From Achatina immaculata (taxonomy: Eukaryota > Mollusca > Gastropoda > Stylommatophora > Achatinidae), in assembly GCA_009760885.1 (NCBI GenBank), contig CM019708.1, positions 1,116,001 through 1,180,000 of the forward strand: DNA of 64,000 bases. The letters are read 5' to 3'. Made by a program: the position numbers and the translations under genes. The notes below the pieces were generated by a model. That model saw only the letters and a list, made by a program, of their open reading frames with translations, had not been told where the DNA came from and searched no databases. This document shows, piece after piece, positions 1 through 10,029 of the stretch. Position 1 is the first letter of the stretch; every line of letters begins with the position of its first letter.

Positions 1-351
1 AAATTGAAGATGAAGCTGAAAGGGTTTTCATTTTGACAACATCAAGGACACTGACATGGAATCACAGAAGGTTCTCAACAACCTCTTATCAAAACAGACT
101 TCCAGAGAGCATTCCAGCAAACACAAGGAGTGCTGGGGACCAATGTATCCCTGTGCAAGGGAACAACTTCAAGAGTAAGGTGACCAATAGAAGCAGTAAT
201 AAGCTTTTACTTATTTTACTGAGCTTTTACAGGAACAGTCTGGAAAATCTGTGGTTGTACCTTGCACATTAAGTAAACTCTTTCTAGCCTGGAAATGAAC
301 ATGGAGAAGTAATTTAATAAAACCTGAAATGGAGATGCTGAAAAAAAAAAA
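1..351 (+). pseudogene. 3' end of a probable processed retrocopy (or terminal exon) of an unknown gene
   Basis: One frame is open from about position 20 to a TAA at 176-178 and reads like genuine protein (begins KGFHFDNIKDTDMESQ, ends CAREQLQE). The residues before it (IEDEAER) are in the next frame, which suggests a frameshift near position 20. About 140 bases of AT-rich sequence follow, then AATAAA at 316-321 and an 11-base A tract starting 20 bases later. That is the layout of an mRNA 3' end copied into DNA. There is no pyrimidine tract that would make the stretch near 20 a convincing splice acceptor, so a processed pseudogene is preferred over a live last exon. I do not recognise the protein. 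The neighbouring minus-strand gene has an exon at 479-551, so this copy would sit in or beyond its downstream part. Confidence 0.4.
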
Positions 352-478
352 CAATGAAAACTTCACCCTCACTAGAAACAAAGATGATCTACTCTTGTGG
401 CTGATATTTAACTGAAATGATGTACATACAACTTACTGATACTTAACTGAAATGATGTGTCGAGATGTTACAACTTAC

Positions 479-551
479 CATCAGGAGAGGATGGAATTTT
501 ACCCTTGTAAAACTTCAGATTGTCGTTCAAATCCAAGTTATCTTCCTTTCC
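479..551 (-). CDS. Exon of unknown minus-strand gene (73 bp)
   Basis: Read on the minus strand, a pyrimidine-rich acceptor ending TTTCAG precedes GGAAAGGAAGATAAC, and the exon ends before GTAAGT (positions 478-473). It translates without stops as 24 codons plus one base, beginning GKEDNLDLNDNLKFYKG. Entry at phase 0 matches the phase-0 exit of the exon at 6125-5080. The other two frames contain stops. Confidence 0.55.
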
Positions 552-3500
552 CTGAAAGACAGGCAAGAAATATAATTATATAAAACTCTCTAAGTCTGTC
601 AGTTTCCATGCTGCATTTGTACAGTCTCTTTGAGGTAACATCGTTGGTAATAGATGAAAGGTGCAAGACCTGGAGAACTTGCTGGGAGTGCCCGTATCCC
701 ACTTCAAAGACTATCCTAAAAATGTTCTTATTACAGCACTAATGATGCTGGTTGTATGGCATGTGCTCTCTAATGGTGAAGCTTAATGGATGATATCATT
801 TTTCTTCACCAAGAAGATGGTGTGGTGGATGTAATCTGCAGTGCACCCAGCACAACCGAAAAAAAAAAAAAAAGAAAAAAAGAATTTGGAGACCCTTTCC
901 TCTAAAACTATATAGCACACACCAAACTTAACAATATGCATGGGTTTTGTACGATAATACATACATTTCTATATTTAGCTTATAGGTAAAGGTAAAACTC
1001 CCATTTCCATGCCATTAAGGCATACTGGGGAATAGAGTGTTAGGCTCGTATTTTCCACGACCTTTGGCACATGAAAGTGCGATGTGGTCAGTATCACGCC
1101 TGGCCGCTTTACCTTCCCAGATTTCTCTGGTACCCATTTTTAGAGGCTGGGTGAACCCTGGGGCCTTTATCAACATGTACCAAAAAAAATCCCACTGCTA
1201 GGACTGAACCCGGTACTACCGGATTAGTAAACCGAGCGCATAAACACTCATCTAACCAGGCTGCCATATTTAGCTTATACTGCAGTTAAATTTTTTTTTA
1301 TTAAACTCCAAAAACCAAACAGAAGTAGATATGGGTTTTTTCTTTTTTTTCTGAAACTTTCTTCATGTTTAATTATTATAAATTATATGAACAGTTCAGA
1401 CTGAACTTTTTTTTTAAAATCTGTAAAATAAATTCTTTAGAAAAAGAGAGAATTAGTTACGAACAACAGCTGAAAGTGTGCAATATTCATAATAAAATAC
1501 CATAAATAATTCGGCACCATAACTCTAAACCAAACATAAAAAAAAAAATACAAGCTCTGCTTATATCTATATTTATCAAGGGTTACTTCCATGCAGAATA
1601 ACATCACCATTACAAAGAAGTTCTTCAGTTTCAAATTCAAGGATAACTTGTTTAACTCAGTATCTGTGACCTAGAAGCGAGCTGTCTTGGTTGTATGTCA
1701 CTGTCACTATCAGGTGCCTTGCTGGCATGCACTGGCGGTAATGATCTCAACTCTTGATATTTTCCATCAGCCCAGCTGGTGACTTCTTAATTCATGCCAC
1801 TGCATTAGACTGCCCATGATCTTTTACTTCGCCTTCCACTGCCTCTCTTCTATTTATCTTTCCTGATGTTATGACATTTTCAAGCCAGCCCCTTCTCATT
1901 ATATGTCCACTCAATGTTGACTGTCATTTTCTTATGGATTTAATTAGAATTCTTCCTCATATTCTTTTGTAAACTACTCCTTGTCTGTTATCACAGTGTC
2001 CATGGTATTCGTAACAATCTCCTAAGAATCCACATCACTGTTGCCTCTAGTGATCTTTGTACTGATCACTTCATTCGCTGTCCAAGAGTGACTTCTATAG
2101 ACCTGTACATGCTCAATGCAGCTTTTATAACTTTTTTTTTCTGACTTTCAGTAACAAATGCATTGCAGAATATATTTCTCTTGTTTCTAAAGCTGTTTAA
2201 GCTTGGCATACTCTAGTTTTGATTTCAGACGTGAATTTTCTATCTGATGTTATTAATGTGACCACGTATTTTCAAATATGTGCTTGTCTCTAGGTTATTC
2301 TATTTAGCTTACAATGCATTCAAGTAATGTATCTTCTATGACATAACTATTGTTTCTGCTTTCTTGCTATCTAGGGTGAGTCCATTTTAACCCCCTTTCT
2401 TTCACAACAATAACTAACCATTTCTGTAGACTTTTTTTTAACATACAATCAGTGCTATATCACCTGCATATCACAGGTTGTTCACGTTGTAGCCTCAAAT
2501 TCAAATTCCTCATTTGTTTTGACAGCTCTCATATTTTCACCATATGAGGAGAACAAATCTAGACAGACTCCTTTCTTTCTCTGCCTGTTATGCAAGGGTC
2601 ATACCAAAAGTCATGAGCAAAAAGTTTTTTTTTAAAATCAGAATTTATAGATAGAGAAAATGTAAATGTATCACCTTAACTGCACCCTTTGCACTTCATG
2701 TAGAGTGACCACATGGAGCATAAACAAAATGGTGGGCGCTGAAGTTTTGTTTCGTCAACGTGCTATTATTGAGTTCCTCGTTAAAGAGGAAATCCCCGCT
2801 GCTGAAATTCACCAAAGACTTCAACATGCTTATGGAGATGTGTTTATGGGTGCTAGCAGTGTTGAGAGATAGGTGAAACATTTCAAAGATGGAAACACGA
2901 GCATCCAAGATATGCCTCGCAGCTGTTGCCCTTGAACTGCCTCCACTGAATGCAACATGGAAAGGGCTGATGACACCATTTAAGAAGACGGACACGTCAC
3001 AGTTTCTGAAATCGTTGAAAATCTTGGAATAGGACACAATGCAGTACAGGAAATGATTGAAACCCTAGGCTATAGAAAAGTTTGTGCCAGCTGGGTCCCA
3101 CAGAAGAGAACACCCAGAAAGCAGTGTGCCTGTGCTGGAATGGAATTCTGTTTGTTCAGCTGGAATGGAATTCTACCAGGAAGGTATTTTCAAACTTGCA
3201 GAGCGATGGGAAAAATATGTGCAGAGAAATGGAGATTATGTTGAAAAGTGAAGAAAAGGATGCAGTTAAGGTGATACATTTATATTTTCTATATCTATAC
3301 ATTTTGATTAAAAAAAAAATTTTTGCTCATGACTTTTGATATGACCCTTGTATTTTCTACCCTGATGGCTGCTACTTGAGTCCAATACAAATCTTTACCA
3401 TCAAAATTTATGTCCTCTAACCCTGTCATAATTTCATCATGCTTCACTTTATCAAATGCTTTAGTATAGTCAATGAAGCACACAAATACATTTTTATTCA

Positions 3501-6500
3501 AGTTATTGCTTTATTTCTTAGAGTATATCTGCTTTTACGTATTCCTATTTCTTTGACACAATCAAATAGTTCATCTGTTCCTGACTTTATCCTGTGCCTA
3601 ATTCTTCTCATAATAATTCTCAACAGTGGTTCTGTGTTATGACGTGCAAGGCTTGAGTGCATGAGTGGTGAACTGGTTGTTGTTCAAATCTCTCACCATG
3701 AAGTTGGTTGATCAAGTCCAACTGGAAGCACTCCAATCACCCTGCTACAGAAATGGGTATCTGGCCCCTCTCTGAGAAGCTGGGCAGCAGCCTCCAGTGT
3801 GGCTACTGATTGAGAAAACTATGGGCATATCCCCTGACTGCCTTTATCATATGATAAGGGCTATTATTACTATTTTTTTTTTAATGCAAACTTTAATGTT
3901 TGGAAATCATCACATTCTCTGGTAAAACTAATAAAGTGTATTGCAATAGATCATAATGTATATCATCATCATCATCATCAGTCCTCTCTACTCCCAATGA
4001 AGCATAATGCATCAACAAAGGTTCTTCTGCCAATCCTGTCCTGTGCAAGTTTGGATACCTCAAACTGTGTCTTTTCTGCTTCCTTTAGTTCTTCCTGTAT
4101 TACGCACCTCCATGTCCACAACGGCCTGCCCTAAATTTCTTTTCCTTGAGGTGTCCAAGTCAAGGCAGTTTAAGGGTGTCTTGTTTTTTTTTTCCACTCA
4201 CAGTACGTGGCCCAGCCATTTCCATCATCTTTTAACCTCTTTAGTAATGTTCTCAATGCCAGTTGGTTTGGCTATTTCCTCATTTCTCATGTATTCTTCC
4301 CATCATATTCTTCAAATTTTCCTTAAGTCATCTTCCTTCAAATCCTCTCAATCTGCTTTTGATTCTCTGATTGGTTCTCCATGTTTCGTCATTAGTGATA
4401 TCACTACTGCAGTCTCTCGCTGCTCCACCATGACTTGTCACATAGACTCTTTTGTTGATATTTCTGTAGCACCTTTTTTTATCTTTTAACTTGGTAGGTT
4501 GCTGGCCCAACGTCAAGACCCCCAACCTGGAGAACCATTACGTCCATGCCTGCTGTTATATTTGTCATTTAATAGTTTTGTTATTTTACATCACATTTAT
4601 AAACAACTTTTAATTCTCCTACAGACATTTTGTCAGGCACTGTTTCTTTCCCTCTCCTCACATGTTTAATGGCATCTAAGATATTCTCTTAAAGTACTGC
4701 TGGTCCGTATCTGCCCCTCTCTCCTTCCTCCCTCCCGTGACTTGTAACAACCTGCGTTGTATTTTGTTGTTCTGCCTGTCAGTTCACACTTACAAATCTG
4801 TGCATAGTTCTGGCATCTTCTGTTGATGGTCTTCGAATTTTTTAAATGTTCCGCAGTTTCAAGTAAATGTCCTATTTACACCTTGTCTCTCCTAGTTACA
4901 GCTTGCAAAATGTAAGATGCCTATTAATGACAATCCAGAAACAATGAAGACAACTATTATGACATATTATACACACAGAAAAGGCAAAATATTGATAAAA
5001 TTGATACAAAGAGGTCTATAAAATAACACTCTAATTATATACAGCCAATTAAAAAAAAACTACATTCACTCTCACTTACTTTTTCTGAGCTCTTGAGAAC
5101 CTCTTCACTTTGAGAGTTAGACAACACAGGACTGTCTGCGCCTATCTCAGTGTCAGTATCACTTCCTTGTGACTCGAAATCTCCTGCAGTATAGCCTGCG
5201 TGTTCTTTCTCGCAAGTGTTTACATCTTCTAAATTGTTAGCTTCACACCCATCTTCGCGGTTAACATTCCAGTCTGACTCTTCTCCTGTAGGTGACCCAT
5301 TCGCAGCGTCAAAAGGCTCAGTCTCTTGAGAGCTTTTAGGCACATTCAAGGTCTCTTCATCTGACTCTCTCATCTCAACATTTGTATCCACATCTGTGTC
5401 TGCCATCTCCACGCTTGCCTCCTCCACTACCATATTTGCCTCTCCTGTCTTTGTGCTCTGCTCCTGTTCTTTTGAACTCTCCTCCAACCTTTTTCTGTAA
5501 CTGTTTTCCTCCTGCTCTTTTATAATAGCTTCTGCTCCAGTGGCTTTCACTGTGTCTTGACTCAGAGGATCATCTTTGGGAATTTCTTTCTGTTTAAAGT
5601 ACTTTGACACCTCTTCCTCATCATCTTTGTTATCATGACCATCACCAGCAAGGTAGGTATTTTCTGTTTGCGACATATGTGTTTCCGAGTCCATTTCACA
5701 ACATGGTAGTCCTGATTTTCCTTGCTCCTCAAGCATGCTCATGGTCTCTTCACATGACTCTCTCATCTCAACAACTGTGTCTGCCATCTCTATGCTTGCC
5801 TCCTCCACTGACACATTTGCTTCTCCTGCCTTTGTGCTCTCTTGTTCCTTTGAACTTTCCTCTGGCTTTTCCCTGTAACTATTTTCCTCCTTCTCTTCCA
5901 CAACAGCTTCTGCCCCAGTGTCTTTCGCTGTGCCTAGACTAAGAGGACTATCTTTGGGCATTTCTTTCTGTAAATACTTTGACACTTTTTCTTTATCATC
6001 TTTGCCATTATGATCACCATGAACGCAACTATTTTCTGTTTGAGGTGTAAGTTTTTTTGGGCCCATTTCACAATGTGGCAGTCCTGAATCTCCTGTCTCC
6101 TTCCTACAGTTTGCTGATAAATTGGGGGGGAAAAAAAAAGGAAAATTAACATTAATTTTATACATGGTAAAATAACATGAAATAATTGAATGATATAAAG
6201 GATATAATTTTTAATTATGAAAAACACCTTCACCTGTTTCTGCAACATCTTTGAAAGATAGCACCGAACTAATGGAACTCAGGTGCAAAACAAACGGACT
6301 GCACTAGAAGTCCTGACTCTGTGCAAGATGTTCAGGCTATTTAAAACAAAAGTAGGAACAGCTTTATAAGTTAACGAGCATACAACTGCTACATTTCAGT
6401 TTACACCTTAATCATACAAAATCATAAGGGATCTTCTTCTTCTTCTTCGTTCACTTCTACCACCAAAAACCGCACTGTGAACCTACTGAATTCACGCATG

Positions 6501-9500
6501 TGGTCCTCGTTAGGTCCCGTGGTCCCCTGTGTGGTCCAAAATAGACCACACGAGTTCCACGAAAGGACCACAAGGGGTTTAGAGTATCACAGTGCTTTAG
6601 CCTGTATTCTTGGTGGGTCTCGGAAGCGGGATTGCGTGACACCGTGGTTTTCATTGCACCAGTTTGGTCTAGGGTTGGACTTTCTCACCGGAAGACCTCG
6701 ACGTGTTTGGAATATCAGTGCATCCCCGCTGGGTGAGAGGCGTAAGCCCACCCAGGCCAGAGTTGGACTTTCTCACCGGAAAACCTCGACGTGTTTTGAG
6801 ATACCCGTGTATCACCGCCGGGTGAGAGGTGGTTGCCCATCCAGTCCAGGGTTGGACTTTCTCACCGGAAAACCTCAGCGTGATTAGGATACGCAGACAT
6901 CCCCGCCGGGTGAGAGGTGGTTGCCTATCTAGACTTCCCTGGTCCAGTGTCTCCGACTTCAGCATTTTGCGGTCGTGGCCGCTACCCTTCCTAGTTGTGA
7001 CCAGGATGGAGCTTTTGTCCAGGAGGACGAATCCTCGCCACTAGTGACTTCTACCCTGGGTTGAGCCGGTTTAGGCATTTCCCAGTATGGGCGTGTTGGG
7101 ATGGGACCGACCTCTGGGGCAGAGGTACTGTGACATTCATAGCCTTCAAGATTCACCCCTGGTATAAGCCGGTTTAGGCAAAATACACCAGTATGGGTGT
7201 TTATCAGGCGTTACCGACCTCTAGAGCGGAGGTGGCATGACATGTCTAGCCATCGAGTTCCACCCCTGGTGTGTGCCGGTTTAGGCATATTTCACCAGTG
7301 TAGGTGTATTTCGGACGTAGGCGGCCTCTAGAGCAGAGGCGCCGTGGTATTGCTCTCGTAGCGATACTACTGGACATACCAGGTTAAACTTCACTTTCCA
7401 CCACCTTTTCCCATCGGCGCCGCACAGCAACCTTTATTTCCGCATTTACTTCCTTAACCGGGAGGAGCTTCACTCCACGCGCGGCATTTGAAGAGTCAAG
7501 CCAGCAGTGACTTAACCTCTGGGACAAGCCGGTTCATGCATTTCACCCGATATGACTGCACTCAGGACGTGGCCGACCTCCAGACCAGAGGTGCCGTGAT
7601 TTGACTGTTTGCTTCAATTTATCCTTTCAACCACCTTTTCCGCAGTGATGCTGCGCGGCAACCTCATTTGCAAATTTCTTCATTGGCCGGGAAGAGCACG
7701 GCAGCTGAAGATCTCGCCAACAGCGATCATAAGGGATAAAGAGACAGGAAATGAAGAGGAAAAAAAAAACCAAATTTACACCAATGTTATATAACAAATG
7801 AGAATGGAAAAATAACCACAGAAAAAAGGGAGCACTTAGATGTGATTTGCTGCATCTGAGAGCATGTGTGGTGAAGTATTGTAAGTGTTTAAATGAAGAC
7901 TTGTGAGGTGTAATGCTAATCTGAAAGATTGGTAGTAAAAAAGAGGATGGAGAAAGAAGAAGAGAGACAGTGATCAATGATCATCATGCTGAGAAAAGAG
8001 TGGGTGGTATAGATGAATGTGGCGGGGGCAGAGGGTTTGTAAAGTGAAGGTACTGGAATGTCAGTTGCAGGTGAGAAAAGAGAGTAGATGAGAACTTAAC
8101 AAGGAGGGAATATGATTGTGGAGAAAGGAAATGGAAGTATAGCTGAATTCTGAGTTCAAACCATGTGGTTCCAGTGTCCCATATTCCTGTATTTTGGGGT
8201 TCTTAAGTGTCAGGCTGCTTCTGTCATCAAAGTGACATTGTTTTTTAAAGGCTGTTACTAGAATATCAGATTTATCTCTGTGGTTGGGACCACTGAAATG
8301 TTTAGAGACTGGTATAGAAGCATGGTGGGAGATGCCATAAAAATGTTTCTGCATGTGGTCACATGATCAGTCTCTTCAATGTAAATAATCCTTATATAAT
8401 AGCACATATTATGTTGCAGGACTCACAAGTGAATCCCTCAAAGACTGTGAGAACACTTCATGCAAAAAGTGTAGGGTAAGTTACACTGAAGAGACTGGTC
8501 TTCGATATACTCAATCCTTCCTTTCTGTTTTTTTTTTTCTTCCATTCTCATATGATTAATCACTGATATAGATTTATATTTTCTCTTCTTTTCCTATCTC
8601 TTTGTCCCGTATAGTTTTTATATGATTACGGTGTAAACTGAAACATTACAAGTGTGTGCTTGTTAATTAATAAACCTGCTCCTGCTTTTGTTTTAAATGG
8701 TCTTATCTTGTTATCACAGTTGCAGTGGCTTTTTTGTGTATATTTATATTTAGTTTTACATGTACTTACACCCAAAAACTATTCATATCTGTCTCCATAC
8801 AGCTTGTTTATAAAAATAAAGTCAGAATAGTATTAAAATGAGTAACTGATGACTCTTACCCTAGAATGTAAGAGAGCTGAGCTGTCAGGCTGACATGAGA
8901 GCCACTAATAAAGATCATGCATAACAGAGACTTGGAAAACAAAAAAAAACCAGAGAGGACATCATTGTCCAACTCACTAATCAAGTACTGAAATTCATAA
9001 GGACAATCACAAACAGAAGTACATTATACCATCTTATCTTATATCTTATATCCTTCTCGTGCCATTAAACGTCACATAGGGCTCGCAAAGTAGTTCGCCA
9101 ATTTTTCCTGTCTTCGGCGAGTCTTTCAACCTCATCAAAGGATTTTATGCCTGTTAATTTGGCCTCTCTTAATAATGTCCTCTTCAGAGTTTCACACGGT
9201 CTGCCTCTTTTTCTTTGGCCTGTTGTGTTCCACTTGATAGCTTGTTTTGAGATTCTCTGATCATTTCTTCTCATCAAGTGGCCAACATATGTCCATCTCC
9301 TTTTCCTTATACCATCTGCCTGTCTTTAATTCATGAATACCTCTAACAATTTACTATTTTTAGCCTAGAGATAATCTAATAATAGCTCATAAATAAAGTT
9401 TCAGACCAACCTGCAAATGCCATATTTGGTTGTTCTAAGATGATTTCAACAGTAATTTTTTTCTATGATGATTTCAATGGTCAGTAGCAACAAAAAAAAA

Positions 9501-9713
9501 AATTGTTTCCATATATTAAATCACTTCAATGCAACAAAGTACCAATAACTTTTAAAGCATAAAAATATCTGAAGTATCTGTACAAAATACTTACTATCTG
9601 AACTTTTATAACAACTGGAGTAGATATCTGCTGGATTACTTGTAGTATCTGGATATCTTGTCAAATGTTCTGCGCTACTTTTCTGTAGTTCTTCATGCAG
9701 ATCCAACTGTCTT
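479..9713 (-). CDS. Unknown acidic-repeat protein gene, partial (three exons seen)
   Basis: Three minus-strand exons fit one reading frame: 9713-9595 (ends phase 1), 6125-5080 (enters phase 1, ends phase 0) and 551-479 (enters phase 0, ends phase 1). Each has a consensus GTAAGT donor, and the latter two have clear AG acceptors. Both ends of the gene are missing: no start exon was found to the right, and the gene runs off the left edge. The product is hydrophilic, rich in Glu, Lys and Ser, with a duplicated block of about 125 residues and no membrane segment. I do not recognise the family. Low-complexity acidic repeats suggest a disordered scaffold-type protein, but that is inference only. More exons may exist between those listed. 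Confidence 0.55.
560..982. other. No feature recognised
   Basis: AT-rich sequence with a 15-base A tract near 861-875. No plausible exon or repeat family was recognised on either strand. Confidence 0.5.
983..1268 (-). repeat. tRNA-derived SINE, family S1 (minus)
   Basis: Read on the minus strand it begins with a tRNA-like head. An A-box-like TGGTTAGATGAGTG is followed about 35 bases later by a B-box-like GGTTCAGTCC. A body then follows with GGTACCAGAGAAATCTGG and a tail of TTTACCTTTACC type. The same body is found at 24727-24992 (plus) and 56278-56555 (minus). The head is too diverged to be a working tRNA gene. Confidence 0.75.
1269..1680. other. No feature recognised
   Basis: AT-rich spacer with several long A/T runs. 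A 67-codon minus ORF here is low-complexity and hydrophobic and is not supported as a gene. Confidence 0.5.
1685..3690 (-). mobile_element. RTE-like LINE relic (family B), split by a mariner
   Basis: On the minus strand the right part encodes reverse transcriptase pieces: LLRIIMRRIRHRIK, then CFIDYTKAFDKVKHDEI (core RT motif with the first catalytic Asp), then AAIRVEN. The frame resumes left of 2593 with a degraded form of the LSPDLFSLYSENI motif. The distal part to about 1685 resembles the C-terminal region ending MRRGG..GKI of the copy at 48776-53060. Frameshifts and stops make it non-coding. The mariner at 2593-3350 sits between the AAIRVEN and SLYSEN motifs, so it inserted later. Confidence 0.75.
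2593..3350 (+). mobile_element. Internally deleted mariner with intact terminal inverted repeats
   Basis: The left end CAAGGGTCATACCAAAAGTC and the right end, read on the minus strand as CAAGGGTCATATCAAAAGTC, are terminal inverted repeats of about 35 bases. Inside is a mariner transposase relic from an ATG at 2729. It has the N-terminal helix-turn-helix part (FRQRAIIEFLVKEEIPAAEI, ASSVERWVKHFKDGN, VSEIVENLGIGHNAVQEMIE, LGYRKVCASWVP). It then jumps to the normal C terminus (FKLAERWEKYVQ, GDYVEK, stop at 3249-3251). The catalytic DDE/D core is deleted, so it could only move with transposase supplied from elsewhere. It is flanked by TA at 2589-2590 (two extra bases precede the repeat) and 3351-3352. 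Confidence 0.85.
3655..3860 (+). repeat. Diverged SINE, S2-like
   Basis: The stretch CCAATCACCCTGCTACAGAA ATGGGTATCTGG corresponds to the body of the S2 SINEs at 27817 and 43846 (CCCAGTCACCCAGCTGTAGA ATGGGTACC). The head is decayed but keeps a GTGAACTGGTTGT..GTTCAAATC pattern. Confidence 0.45.
3960..4500 (-). mobile_element. LINE 3' fragment, family F (minus)
   Basis: On the minus strand it ends in an (ATG)n tail at 3963-3980 and preserves degraded C-terminal RT coding (CLDLDTSRKRNLGQ, IQTCTGQDWQ). A shorter copy lies at 15640-15835 with the same tail and the same DLDTS segment. The 160-codon plus-strand ORF across it is only the antisense of this relic. Confidence 0.55.
4560..4870 (-). mobile_element. 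Fragment of family B LINE, region between endonuclease and RT
   Basis: Plus-strand text such as TATTTTGTTGTTCTGCCTGTCAGTT and TCACATGTTTAATGGCATC corresponds, in order, to the linker of the family B element at 50200-50470 (TATTTTGTTTTCCTGCCTGT and TTATGTGTTTTGAGACATC). It may be the upstream part of the LINE at 1685-3690, displaced by the family F and SINE insertions at 3655-4500. Confidence 0.4.
5080..6125 (-). CDS. Large exon with duplicated acidic repeat, unknown minus-strand gene
   Basis: An uninterrupted minus-strand frame of about 349 codons. The acceptor follows a long T/C tract and ends TTTATCAG just above 6125; the donor is GTAAGT at 5079-5074. The protein holds two direct repeats of about 125 residues (roughly 6087-5716 and 5715-5335). 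Each contains SGLPxCEM, a QTEN segment, VSKY, a GAEA segment, EENSYR, EESSKEQ, a GEAN segment, VEEAS and VEMRES. An acidic tail follows (DTDTEIGADS region). Retention of an open frame through two diverged repeats, with many apparently conservative substitutions, argues for a real coding exon. The open frame continues to 6165 and 5035, but those extensions are intron by the splice signals. Confidence 0.65.
6450..7730. repeat. CpG-rich compound tandem-repeat element with hairpin-forming units
   Basis: A GC- and CpG-rich island in AT-rich surroundings. Part 1 (6500-6660) is a leader with inverted GTGGTCC/GGACCAC motifs, including a perfect 8-bp stem GTGTGGTC (6529-6536) with GACCACAC (6544-6551). 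Part 2 (6672-6930) is three tandem units of about 85 bp, each with TTCTCACCGG near the start and CCGGGTGAGAGG near the end. Part 3 (7051-7375 and 7510-7605) is four units of about 105 bp, each with GCCGGTTTAGGC and a stem such as ACCTCT..AGAGGT. Part 4 is two copies (7397-7460 and 7632-7695) of a stretch beginning CCACCTTTTCC. There is no coding potential. It lies in the intron of the unknown minus-strand gene. Its class is unknown; the core-repeat layout recalls non-autonomous elements that carry tandem repeats, but this is only an analogy. Confidence 0.75.
8055..8420 (-). mobile_element. Penelope-like GIY-YIG endonuclease relic (minus)
   Basis: The minus-strand translation gives IYIEETDHVTTC followed by KHFYGISHHASIPVSKHF, then FDDRSSL, then GTLEPHGLNSEF. 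This follows the order of the GIY-YIG endonuclease domain of Penelope-like retroelements: a Y-I-x-E-T-G-like start, a PVxKHF segment, and a C-terminal L-x-P-x-G-L-N. The RT part is absent and frames are interrupted, so it is a dead fragment. Confidence 0.5.
8434..8515 (+). mobile_element. Second, oppositely oriented Penelope-like fragment
   Basis: The plus strand reads CENTSCKKCRVSYTEETG, resembling the Cys pair plus Y-x-x-E-T-G start of a Penelope endonuclease. It points away from the minus-strand fragment ending at 8420, so the two form an inverted pair. Short and degraded. Confidence 0.35.
8520..9030. other. No feature recognised
   Basis: AT-rich intronic spacer with T runs. No exon-like frame or known repeat was recognised. 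Confidence 0.4.
9032..9345 (-). mobile_element. 5'-truncated LINE, family A (minus)
   Basis: On the minus strand it encodes the family A C terminus: MRRNDQRISKQAIKWNT, KRGRPCETLKRTLLREAKL, GIKSFDEVERLAEDRKNW, ending RALCDV. The 3' tail is of GATATAAGATATAAG type. It is nearly identical to the end of the insertion at 50583-51830, so it is relatively young. Confidence 0.85.
9595..9713 (-). CDS. Exon of unknown minus-strand gene
   Basis: Minus-strand frame reading (R)QLDLHEELQKSSAEHLTRY and ending at KSSD plus one base, followed by GTAAGT (9594-9589). The acceptor is either AACAAG, just above 9713, or the ACAG four bases further in, after a T-rich tract. Its phase-1 exit joins correctly to the exon at 6125-5080, creating SSDT. 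The product is not recognised. Confidence 0.45.
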
Positions 9714-9872
9714 GTTAAAACAAAAACATGTGCTATTAACAAATGTCGCATCCAATGGCTGTGAAACATCGGAGAAGTGAGTTCTATCTGAAAATCGCTA
9801 GAACACACAAGACAGTTTTTAAAATCAAAACCAATCATGAGTAAACGATAATGTGATTTATTAAAACAATGA

Positions 9873-9950
9873 ATCATTCATTCATTTGTATGTCCCTTGC
9901 GGAACTTTGCTTCCCAAACAGCACTCCTGTAGGCCTCTCGGTTGTCCATG
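9873..9950 (-). mobile_element. Tiny 3' end of LINE family D (minus)
   Basis: It starts CATTCATTCATTTGTATGTC and continues CCTTGCGGAACTTTGCTTCC and TCCTGTAGGCC. This matches the terminal 70 bases of family D as seen at 27280-27345 (inverted). Confidence 0.7.
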
Positions 9951-10029
9951 ATATGAACAGGAACCCAAAACATAACTTCTGTTTTTTTTTAACTGGCTGA
10001 GGTTTGGGCAAAGACCCATGTAATGAGTC

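Noticed and set aside
33..272. 79-codon plus ORF in frame 3 as the coding frame
   Set aside because: The frame ending at 176-178 has far more protein-like composition and a better placed stop before the UTR-like sequence.
4007..4489. 160-codon plus-strand ORF as a gene
   Set aside because: Antisense of a LINE 3' fragment ending in (ATG)n.
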